Assembly: GCA_018714005.1 (NCBI GenBank)
Contig: DVOA01000061.1
Coordinates: 1-9,843 of the forward strand
From: Spyradomonas excrementavium
GTDB taxonomy: Bacteria; Cyanobacteriota; Vampirovibrionia; Gastranaerophilales; Gastranaerophilaceae
Direction: 5' to 3'
Length of the DNA stretch: 9,843 nt
Shown: one piece after another, positions 1-6,944 of the stretch
Position numbering within the stretch: the first letter of the stretch is position 1
How the letters are laid out: each line of letters begins with the position of its first letter
Program-made: the position numbers and the translations under genes
Notes under the pieces: model-generated
The model's database searches: none
What the model was told of the DNA's origin: nothing
Seen by the model: only the letters and a program-made list of their open reading frames with translations

Positions 1-2729
1 TTTTGCAGGATGAAGTGCTTTCGTTGAATACGGGCGCATTGACCGCTCTGATGAGAAAAAGCGATGATGAGGACGAAATGGAGCACATGCTCGACGGTTT
101 GCTTGAGGTTGTGCCTGATTTGCCGCTTACACAGGAAAAACTGGATATTTTCCTGACAACATTGAAGTCAATTTTGCCAGATGTTGAAATCTCCTTGAAC
201 CACGAGGATGACGACACAGAAAATAATACCACTACCGACAACGATTTTTATAATACAAAAGTCAATTATGATAATCTCGAGGAGTTTTCAGAAGAAGTTC
301 AGGCGCCAAAACCCTCTTTTAAGCTCGATAAAGTCTGTGTAACAAGCCAGAGCGCCATTATTCTCACAAAACGCCCCTCGATTACTGCGGGAGTTTTGCA
401 TGAGCTTATGCAAATTTCCGAAAAACCGAGCGGAATTTTTAGAGAAACCGCGCTATCCGTCGTAAACGAAGAATATTTGCAGGGCGTGGGCAAACTTTTC
501 AACAAAGAGAAAACAAAAAAAGAATTAAAAGACTTTTTCCCTGTGACGCCCCTTTCTTTGAGCGATTCGCAGGCTGATGTTTTGAAAAAAATCGAACAAA
601 ATCCGCTGGTTGCGGTTTATGGTCCTCCGGGAACGGGTAAATCCCAAACCATCGTGAACCTTGTTGCGCACCTGATTGCCAACGGAAAAACGGTTCTTGT
701 TGCGTCCAGAATGGACAAGGCGGTTGATGTTGTTGCCCAGAGGCTGAATGAGCTCGGCGCGCCGTTTCTGGCTTTGCGTGCGGGTCGATTGAATTACCAG
801 AAATCTTTGAGCTTTAAATTGAACGACCTTTTGTCCGACAAAATCGACATTGACACCGGTTATGAGGACGCAATCCTTGTTGATACGGACGATATGAGGG
901 ATTTGTTGTGCAAAATTAAAGAACTCGAAGACAAATGCGAAAAAATCCTTTCCTACGAGCGTCAATGGCACGATACCATTGAAAAAGCAGAACTTCTGGA
1001 GCAGGATTTGGGCGAACATGAGTTTGTGAAGAAAAAACTCAAAAAAGAAGAAGTTGATAATGTCAAAAAACTGATTTGCGCAATCGAGAAAAATCAGGAA
1101 AAACGCGGGCTTTTCTCGGGTTTGAAAAACATGTGGAATTCGATGAAAATCAAAAAACTGCTCGGTGTCAGCGATTTTTCAACGGATTTTGAAACCGTTT
1201 CAAGGACAAAAAGAGAGCTCGAAGTGTCGGATTTGCAGTCAGATTCGAGAATTGCCGAAACGCATATCCACAATATCGGCAATCTTCATCAGCTTCTGGG
1301 GCAAATCAAACAACTCAAAAAACGTCAGCGAACTCTCGCTGTTGATATCCTGAAAAACAAACGCAGAGAAGCTTTAAAAGGGCTTTTGCGCGATGAAAAG
1401 AAGAGCCGACGCCTGAAAGTTCATGCAAAGGCGATTGTGGAAAGAAAACAGAATTTGCAAAACAGGCTTCTTGAAGAAGAAGATTTTAAGCCGCTGATGG
1501 AGGCTTTTCCGTGCTGGTGCGTCACTACTTACGCGGTTTCGGGCTCTTTGCCGATGAAATCCGGGCTTTTTGACGTTGTAATCATTGACGAGGCGTCCCA
1601 GTGTGATATTGCAAGCTGCTTCCCGATTCTTTTCAGGGCGAAAAAGGCCGTTATCGTAGGCGATGACAAACAGCTGCCGCATTTATCATTCCTTGAAAAG
1701 GCAAAAGAGCAGTCTTTCCTCAGCCAGTATGAAATTCCCGATAAATACCAGCTGATGTGGCGTTTCCGCACGAATTCGATGTTTGATTTGGCTAATTACT
1801 ATTCAAATTCGCCAGTCCTGCTCGATGAGCATTTCAGAAGCGCATATCCGATAATTCAGTTCAGCAACAAGGAATTTTACGGTAACAGAATCCGCATTAT
1901 GACCAAGGACGCGGGAACTGACGATGTTTTGGAGCTTCACCATGTTGTTGAGGGCAAAGTTGATTCGGATTGCACGAGAAATATGCCCGAAGTTGAGGCT
2001 GTGATAAAAAGAATCCACGAACTCATCGCAGAGGACGATGGAAATGACGAAAATCCCGTTTCTATCGGCATAATTTCGCCTTTCCGCGGTCAGGTTGACC
2101 TGATTCAAAAAGCGCTCTGTCAGGTTTTGACAGAAACCACAATCCGCAAGCACCAGATTGAAGTCGGCACGGCGCATACTTTTCAGGGCGATGAGCGTGA
2201 TGTGATGATTCTTTCGTTTGCTGTTGCGGACAACAGTTTTGTGCAGAGTTTGACTTTCTTGCAAAAACCGAACCTTTTCAATGTCGCAATCACGCGTGCA
2301 AGGAAAAAACTTATATGTTTTATCTCAAGAAACCCGAAAACCCTCCCGCAGGGGCTTTTAAGGGATTATATTGAGTACATTCAGCAGTATCTGGACGCAG
2401 CGAAGGACGATGAATTCAGAAAAAACACTTATAAAAACGAATTTGAGAGAAATGTTGCAGAAGCTTTTATAATGGAAGGTTTCAGTGTTAAATTCGGATT
2501 TGAGGCTGCGGGTGTTTTGCCGGATTTGCTGGTTCAGGACGAATTCGGACGTGAAATTATTCTCGAAATTGACGGCGTAGAGGACAAAAAGCCAGCAAGG
2601 ATTAAAGATATTAAAAAACAGACAATTCTTGAGCGCGCCGGATACCGGGTTGAGCGTATAAGTTTCAGAGAGTGGCACCATAGCCCTGCGGCGTGCATAA
2701 ATCGTATAAAAACGTTATTTGCAGAATAA
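1..2729 (+). CDS. UPF1/DNA2-like SF1 helicase with C-terminal PD-(D/E)XK nuclease domain, 5'-truncated
   Basis: The frame is open to the left edge, so this is the C-terminal 908 codons of a longer protein; the TTG at 3 is probably not the true start. Counting from it, the helicase motifs are: Walker A GPPGTGKS (207-214), motif Ia-like VLVASRMDKAVD soon after, Walker B DEASQ (529-533), motif III GDDKQLP (553-559), LDEHFRS (607-613), motif V HTFQGDERD (725-733) and motif VI AITRARKK (762-769). This order is that of AAA_11/AAA_12 (UPF1/DNA2-type) helicases. A long charged, coiled-coil-like insertion separates motif Ia from Walker B. Residues about 810-905 match the DUF559/MTES_1575 Vsr-like endonuclease fold: EFERNVAEAF (813-822), PDLLV (D841), LEIDG (E855, D857) and a final YRVERISFREW. 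Likely role: ATP-driven translocation on nucleic acid coupled to cleavage. Such fusions occur in predicted defence loci, but defence is inference because the N-terminal domain and upstream genes are not visible. Confidence 0.9.
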   Translation, partial: LQDEVLSLNTGALTALMRKSDDEDEMEHMLDGLLEVVPDLPLTQEKLDIFLTTLKSILPDVEISLNHEDDDTENNTTTDNDFYNTKVNYDNLEEFSEEVQAPKPSFKLDKVCVTSQSAIILTKRPSITAGVLHELMQISEKPSGIFRETALSVVNEEYLQGVGKLFNKEKTKKELKDFFPVTPLSLSDSQADVLKKIEQNPLVAVYGPPGTGKSQTIVNLVAHLIANGKTVLVASRMDKAVDVVAQRLNELGAPFLALRAGRLNYQKSLSFKLNDLLSDKIDIDTGYEDAILVDTDDMRDLLCKIKELEDKCEKILSYERQWHDTIEKAELLEQDLGEHEFVKKKLKKEEVDNVKKLICAIEKNQEKRGLFSGLKNMWNSMKIKKLLGVSDFSTDFETVSRTKRELEVSDLQSDSRIAETHIHNIGNLHQLLGQIKQLKKRQRTLAVDILKNKRREALKGLLRDEKKSRRLKVHAKAIVERKQNLQNRLLEEEDFKPLMEAFPCWCVTTYAVSGSLPMKSGLFDVVIIDEASQCDIASCFPILFRAKKAVIVGDDKQLPHLSFLEKAKEQSFLSQYEIPDKYQLMWRFRTNSMFDLANYYSNSPVLLDEHFRSAYPIIQFSNKEFYGNRIRIMTKDAGTDDVLELHHVVEGKVDSDCTRNMPEVEAVIKRIHELIAEDDGNDENPVSIGIISPFRGQVDLIQKALCQVLTETTIRKHQIEVGTAHTFQGDERDVMILSFAVADNSFVQSLTFLQKPNLFNVAITRARKKLICFISRNPKTLPQGLLRDYIEYIQQYLDAAKDDEFRKNTYKNEFERNVAEAFIMEGFSVKFGFEAAGVLPDLLVQDEFGREIILEIDGVEDKKPARIKDIKKQTILERAGYRVERISFREWHHSPAACINRIKTLFAE

Positions 2730-2741
2730 AATTTTTGAAAT

Positions 2742-2772
2742 AAAAAAGAACCGGGCTAAATTCCCGGTTCTT
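2742..2772 (-). terminator. Rho-independent terminator of the GLUG-repeat gene
   Basis: The stem aagaaccggg (2746-2755) pairs with cccggttctt (2763-2772) around the 7-nt loop ctaaatt. On the minus strand it is followed by a run of six T (complement of 2742-2747), four bases after the stop codon of the minus-strand gene. The helicase gene ends 12 bases away on the other side, so the hairpin may also stop transcription on the plus strand, but there it has only a weak T tract. Confidence 0.85.
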
Positions 2773-2776
2773 CTGG

Positions 2777-5275
2777 TTATTGTCCATATTGTTGCTGGTA
2801 TTGCGCGAGCAAATCCTGCATTTTTTGTTGCAGTGCTGAAAATTCTTTGCTTACGCTGTATTCTTCAAGCTGTTGTTTGAGCTCTTCCGGGTCGCCCTCA
2901 TAAGCGGAACCGTCTTCCATTGAATAAGAGTAAGTTCCGTCCTCGTTTTCGCTCCGGAATACGGTTGCGCCCTCTGAGTCTGTGTACATAAAACGTCCGT
3001 TTTCGTCGGTCTGGGGATATCCGCGTTTGATGAAGACTTCTTCTGTTTGCTCCCAGGGTTCACCGTCCGGAGTTTCATAAACTGGCGCACCGGAATCGTC
3101 GAAAATCGGGTTGTTTTCTGCATCCACACTTTGTCTGAGCTGAACACCCGAAAGTGTTTCATATTGCATTCTGCCGTCTTCGTCATAAAGCGGAACTGCT
3201 GTTGTTTCTTCCAGAAATGAGGAGTTTCCGCCCATTCCGCAGCCTTCGTTGTGCGTAACTTCGTTTACAAAGCCTGCGATTTGCATATCCAGCTCATAAA
3301 CAGAGAGTTGCAGGTTTTCTAAGTCGGTCAGCTGTGCTCCGCTGTCGCGCTGTGAAGTAAGATAGTTGTATTCGGGTTCACCGATGATTATGTTGGAAAC
3401 GCCGTCGTAGTTAAATGCAGTTTTTAAGACATTCTGTAGTTGTGCCTGATATGTGTAAACCATTGATGTGATTTTGTTTCTATAGCTTACTTCATCTTCG
3501 TCAAGCCGTGTTTGTACGTTGGTCTGCTGATTGGCAAAGAAGAAAGACAATGTTGTAGGTATCATTCCGTAAGCTGTTTCGACGTAATATCTTCCGTGTT
3601 TGTCTTTGTAAAGACCTTCTACCATTGTTTTTTCATAGAATTCAAATTCCTGCGTTGTAGGCACAAACGGAAGATTGCTCATGTCAATTGCACGGTGGAA
3701 AGTGGATTCTGTGTCGATTTCGTTGTCAATATATACGTCATTAACGACATTGCCCTCTTCGTCCTCATACTGATGTTGGACGACACCGTATTGCGCGTAA
3801 ACTGAGGGGCTGTATTGACCGTCCATGGCCTCAAAGTCGAAGTTCACGTTAAATGTTATGACTTCGGCAAGCTCAGGATTCTGCCTTATCATAGCAACAA
3901 CTTTATCAAGACCTGTTAGGGTGCTTACTGCTATTTCGTATTCGTATTTGTCGGTTGCGCTGTTGTAAATAGGCGTAAGAGTATCAACACCATCGATTTT
4001 CAGGATATCATCGGCAGGAAGTCCGGCGCTGAGCTCAAAAATTGAAACATGAGCGTCGTTCATATAGTAGCCGTAATATTCTCCTTTAAAATCGCCCTCA
4101 GCAGAGATTTTGCCTGTGTAATTCGAGTTGCAGATGGCAATTTTGGTTCCGTTGGCATTGCCGATAAATCCGCCTATTCTTTGCGCTCCGTCAACACCGG
4201 TTACATTTGCAGCGCATGTTGAGTTATTTATTGTGACAATTGTGCTGCCTGCTTCGCCAATGATACCGCCTGCAGATTTTTCTTTGGCAGAAACATTGCC
4301 GTTTACAGTTACATTTTCAATCATAACATTGCGTCCGCCGCTGAAAGTTTCAATGTAACCGATTAGGCCGCCTGCATAGTATGATGAATTGACGTTGGTA
4401 TTTGCGGTTGAGTTTGTAATTTTGGAATTTTCTGCCGGGTCGGAGGTTGCCAGTGTCCCAATCATACCGCCTGTTTTCTGGTGTCCGGTTACGGTACCGG
4501 AAACATAAACATTATCAATATTTGTGTTCTGGGCTCGTCCTATAAGAATACCGGCTGAGCCTTTGTTGTAAGTTTCCGGCGTGGAAACGGTTGCATTTGC
4601 AATGTTAATGTTTGAAATTTCCGCATTATCTGTGACCCCGAAGAAGCCTATGTTCTCGGTGTTTATGCCGTTTTGTGCATTTATGTTCAGATTTTTAATT
4701 GTGTATCCGTTGCCGTTGAATATGCCGCTAAAAGCCTCTTCTGACGAGCCTATCGGCGTCCAGTCAACACCCGTCATATCTATATCATCCATTATGATAT
4801 ATTTCCCTGAAAGGTTGGCGCCTATTGCGGCGAGGTCTTCAGCGGTTTTGATTACTGTATAACCCTGTGCAATTGCTTCTTCTTCAGAAAGCCTGTTCTG
4901 CTCTTCTGCTGTATCAGGAACATTGTCTTTGTCATCAATATCTTCGGCGTTTGAAACCGCGCGTGTTTCAGCGGTTTCTACCGGTTCGTTCGTTGCCGGA
5001 GCGGGAGTTTTGCCTTCAGGAAACAGATAGTCCATGACGTTTACATCTTTAAGAGAGGTTCTTGTTGTTGCTTTTTGAGTTTCTTCGGCATTTTTTGCAT
5101 TTTGGGCTTCTTCAGCCTTTTTTTGCTCTTCAGCTTTGCGTTTTTCCTCTGCTTTTTTCTTTTCTTCGGCTTTTTTCTTTTCCTCAGCCTTTTTTTTCTC
5201 TTCGGCTTTACGTTTTTCTTCTGCTTCGTAGTTAGAATACTGATTGCTCGTGCTGTAGTTGTTAGAAATTTCCAT
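2777..5275 (-). CDS. GLUG-repeat beta-helix protein with charged AEEKKK helix; function unknown
   Basis: 832 residues, ATG start with a good ribosome site (AAAGGAG, four bases upstream). Residues 1-17 are Asn/Ser/Tyr/Gln rich, with no hydrophobic signal peptide. Residues 18-56 are six near-identical AEEKKK-type hexads, expected to form a rigid, highly charged alpha-helix. After a Pro/Glu-rich linker, residues about 137-200 resemble the lead-in of GLUG proteins (DIDMTG, WTPIGS, FSGIFNGNGYTIKNL). GLUG-like units follow at 209-213 (IGFFG), 241-246 (AGILIG), 269-273 (GGMIG), 301-306 (AGGLIG), 335-340 (AGGIIG) and 367-372 (IGGFIG), roughly one per 30 residues, fitting a right-handed beta-helix. 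Residues about 420-690 match nothing I recognise. Residues 695-789 hold four acidic D-x-x-G...Y...G repeats, and the end is Gln-rich (QQKMQDLLAQYQQQYGQ). GLUG repeats are best known from cell-surface proteins, but no export or anchoring signal is visible. Monocistronic, by its own terminator and promoter. Confidence 0.88.
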   Translation of the reverse strand: MEISNNYSTSNQYSNYEAEEKRKAEEKKKAEEKKKAEEKKKAEEKRKAEEQKKAEEAQNAKNAEETQKATTRTSLKDVNVMDYLFPEGKTPAPATNEPVETAETRAVSNAEDIDDKDNVPDTAEEQNRLSEEEAIAQGYTVIKTAEDLAAIGANLSGKYIIMDDIDMTGVDWTPIGSSEEAFSGIFNGNGYTIKNLNINAQNGINTENIGFFGVTDNAEISNINIANATVSTPETYNKGSAGILIGRAQNTNIDNVYVSGTVTGHQKTGGMIGTLATSDPAENSKITNSTANTNVNSSYYAGGLIGYIETFSGGRNVMIENVTVNGNVSAKEKSAGGIIGEAGSTIVTINNSTCAANVTGVDGAQRIGGFIGNANGTKIAICNSNYTGKISAEGDFKGEYYGYYMNDAHVSIFELSAGLPADDILKIDGVDTLTPIYNSATDKYEYEIAVSTLTGLDKVVAMIRQNPELAEVITFNVNFDFEAMDGQYSPSVYAQYGVVQHQYEDEEGNVVNDVYIDNEIDTESTFHRAIDMSNLPFVPTTQEFEFYEKTMVEGLYKDKHGRYYVETAYGMIPTTLSFFFANQQTNVQTRLDEDEVSYRNKITSMVYTYQAQLQNVLKTAFNYDGVSNIIIGEPEYNYLTSQRDSGAQLTDLENLQLSVYELDMQIAGFVNEVTHNEGCGMGGNSSFLEETTAVPLYDEDGRMQYETLSGVQLRQSVDAENNPIFDDSGAPVYETPDGEPWEQTEEVFIKRGYPQTDENGRFMYTDSEGATVFRSENEDGTYSYSMEDGSAYEGDPEELKQQLEEYSVSKEFSALQQKMQDLLAQYQQQYGQ
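5108..5224 (-). repeat. 18-bp tandem coding repeat (AEEKKK hexads)
   Basis: Six tandem 18-bp units plus a half unit encode AEE-KRK, AEE-KKK (three times), AEE-KRK, AEE-QKK and AEE (residues 18-56 of the GLUG protein). The units differ mainly at synonymous third positions, so the array has either aged or been selected at the protein level. Copy number is likely to vary between strains by slippage in steps of six residues, which keeps the frame. Confidence 0.85.
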
Positions 5276-5279
5276 AAAA

Positions 5280-5334
5280 CTCCTTTCGCCGTTGATTTGA
5301 ATATGCTGATGGGTAAGTTTACATATGTTTTATA
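5280..5334 (-). promoter_or_regulatory. Probable promoter and ribosome site of the GLUG-repeat gene
   Basis: On the minus strand a TATAAA (complement of 5329-5334), overlapping TATTAT (5332-5337), gives a plausible -10 about 53 bases before the ATG. No convincing -35 hexamer is seen. The ribosome site AGGAG is the complement of 5280-5284, four bases from the start codon. Confidence 0.35.
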
Positions 5335-5458
5335 ATAACGGCACATTTTTGCGAAACTTTAGGAAAAATCTAAGCTGCGAAGTATTTAATTTTCAGGCAA
5401 GCTGAAAAAACCTCATAAATAAACAATTTCGAGGAGAAAATGCAAGTTTACATTTGTT
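5315..5458 (+). repeat. Pair of 15-bp direct repeats, 14/15 identical, in the gdhA/GLUG-gene spacer
   Basis: AAGTTTACATATGTT at 5315-5329 and AAGTTTACATTTGTT at 5444-5458 lie 129 bases apart: one in the probable leader of the GLUG gene, the other just past the gdhA stop codon. The core GTTTACAT recurs once more at 6905-6912, between gdhA and the beta-lactamase gene. They may be binding sites for one regulator or chance AT-rich similarity; the sequence cannot decide. Confidence 0.4.
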
Positions 5459-5468
5459 AATATTAGGG

Positions 5469-6818
5469 TTAAACAATACCCTGTGCAATCATTGCTTTGG
5501 CGAGTTTTTCAAATGCTGCAATGTTTGCTCCTGCAACATAATTTCCTTTGCAGCCGTATTTTTCAGCAGCTAAATTGCAGGAATTGAAGATATTTACCAT
5601 AATTTTTTCGAGTTTGGCTTCTACTTCGTCGAAAGTATAGTAGAATCTCATGCTATTTTGCGACATTTCAATCGCCGATGTTGCCACTCCGCCTGCGTTT
5701 GCAGCTTTTGCCGGTGCTACAAGAACGCCTTTTTCAAGTAAATAGTCGGTCGCTTCCTGCGTGCAGGGCATATTTGCGCCTTCGCCGACTCCCAGAACGC
5801 CGTTTTGAACCAGAATTTGTGCTGATTTGAGATTTAGTTCATTTTGGGTTGCGCAAGGAAGTGCGATATCTGTTTTTATTGTCCAAACCGGTGAATTTTC
5901 ATCTGTAGTTTCCAAATATTGCGCTTGCGGGTGTTTTTCAAGATATTCTTTTATTCTGCCTCGTTTGACCTCTTTTATTTCTTTAATAAGGTCTAAGTCA
6001 ATGCCGTTTTTGTCATAAATACAGCCGTTAGAGTCGCTCATAGCAACGACTTTTGCGCCAAGTGCCATAGCTTTTTCACAGGCGTAAATAGCAACATTTC
6101 CGGAGCCGGAAATCGTTACTGTTTTGCCGCTAAGGCTGTTGTTGTTGGCTTTGAGCATTTCTCTCATAAAATAAATCAGCCCGTAGCCGGTTGCTTCTGT
6201 TCTGACGAGAGAGCCGCCGTAGCAGATATCTTTTCCTGTCAGAACGCCGCCTTCGTAGGCGTTTTTAATGCGTTTGTACTGGCCGAATAAATATCCGATT
6301 TCTCTTCCGCCTACGCCGATGTCGCCTGCGGGGACGTCAACATCCTGTCCGATATGACGGTACAATTCTGTCATAAAGCTCTGGCAAAAACGCATAATTT
6401 CGTTATCTGATTTGCCTTTCGGGTCAAAATCGCTTCCGCCTTTTGCTCCGCCGATGGGCAGCCCTGTAAGTGCGTTTTTAAAAATTTGTTCAAAGCCCAA
6501 AAATTTCATAATACTCTGGTTCACGCTCGGATGGAACCTTAATCCGCCTTTATATGGGCCGATAAGCGAGCTGAACTGCACGCGGTAGCCGCGATTTACC
6601 ATAACCTGCCCTTTATCATCAACCCAGGGAACACGAAAAGAAACAATTCTTTCAGGTTCGACCATTCTTTCCAATAATGCAATTTTTTCATATTCATTGT
6701 GGGTGTTTACAACCGGAGTTATTGTTTCTAAAACCTCTTTTACTGCCTGCAAAAATTCAGGCTCATTTGCGTTTTTTAATTCTGTGTTTTTGAGTACTTT
6801 TTCGATGTATTGATTCAT
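5469..6818 (-). CDS. gdhA: Glutamate dehydrogenase, hexameric bacterial type, probably NADP-specific
   Basis: 449 residues, the usual full length. It interconverts 2-oxoglutarate plus ammonium and glutamate in the cytosol, linking nitrogen assimilation and carbon flow. The active-site residues known from the Clostridium symbiosum enzyme are all present, each one position later: K90 (PYKGGLRF), K114, catalytic K126 (GGAKGGSD), D166 (PAGDIGVG) and S381 (ATSAIEMS). The dinucleotide-binding domain shows the Rossmann glycine loop GSGNVA (238-243). The segment after the second strand, AMSDSNG (259-265), resembles NADP-dependent enzymes such as E. coli GdhA more than the NAD-dependent clostridial form, so NADP is favoured but not proven. 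ATG at 6818 is preceded by GGGAAGAAGAG at suitable spacing. It is transcribed alone, divergent from the beta-lactamase gene. A dyad over its promoter suggests regulation. Confidence 0.97.
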   Translation of the reverse strand: MNQYIEKVLKNTELKNANEPEFLQAVKEVLETITPVVNTHNEYEKIALLERMVEPERIVSFRVPWVDDKGQVMVNRGYRVQFSSLIGPYKGGLRFHPSVNQSIMKFLGFEQIFKNALTGLPIGGAKGGSDFDPKGKSDNEIMRFCQSFMTELYRHIGQDVDVPAGDIGVGGREIGYLFGQYKRIKNAYEGGVLTGKDICYGGSLVRTEATGYGLIYFMREMLKANNNSLSGKTVTISGSGNVAIYACEKAMALGAKVVAMSDSNGCIYDKNGIDLDLIKEIKEVKRGRIKEYLEKHPQAQYLETTDENSPVWTIKTDIALPCATQNELNLKSAQILVQNGVLGVGEGANMPCTQEATDYLLEKGVLVAPAKAANAGGVATSAIEMSQNSMRFYYTFDEVEAKLEKIMVNIFNSCNLAAEKYGCKGNYVAGANIAAFEKLAKAMIAQGIV

Positions 6819-6853
6819 TTTAAACTCTTCTTCCCTGCTGATTGTAATTTTTA

Positions 6854-6882
6854 TTTATAATAACATGCTAAAGCGGCATGTT
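6854..6882 (-). promoter_or_regulatory. gdhA promoter region with an overlapping dyad (possible operator)
   Basis: On the minus strand TATAAA (complement of 6854-6859) is a reasonable -10, 36 bases before the gdhA ATG. Immediately upstream, the perfect dyad AACATGC-N7-GCATGTT (6862-6882) covers the spacer and the place where a -35 box would sit; the -35 itself (AACATG) is poor. A poor -35 under a dyad fits an activator or repressor site. A hairpin in an mRNA from an upstream start is the alternative. Confidence 0.4.
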
Positions 6883-6944
6883 GTGAGTGGGGAGCAAATT
6901 TTTTGTTTACATTATTGTGATTAAATTTTTGGGCGGGTTTGAGA

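Noticed and set aside
525..1019. 164-codon minus-strand ORF inside the helicase gene
   Set aside because: It lies within conserved helicase coding sequence and has no recognisable domain or ribosome site; a shadow frame.
5075..5335. 86-codon hydrophobic plus-strand ORF rich in Phe and Leu
   Set aside because: It is the complement of the AEEKKK repeat (Lys/Glu codons read as Phe/Leu), not a membrane protein gene.
5390..5408. TTTTCAG-N5-CTGAAAA hairpin downstream of gdhA
   Set aside because: Only two GC pairs in seven and no clear T run on the minus strand; too weak to call the gdhA terminator.
5431..5460. GAGGAG followed by a six-codon plus-strand ORF (MQVYIC)
   Set aside because: A good ribosome site but no promoter in view, and downstream lies the antisense strand of gdhA. 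Probably chance.
6905..6934. TTTACA as the -35 of a beta-lactamase promoter
   Set aside because: No -10-like hexamer lies 16-18 bases downstream; the region there is GGGCGGG.
6939..6944. TTG at 6939 as the beta-lactamase start
   Set aside because: Only one base from the GGGCGGG stretch, too close for a ribosome site; ATG 6945 is better placed.
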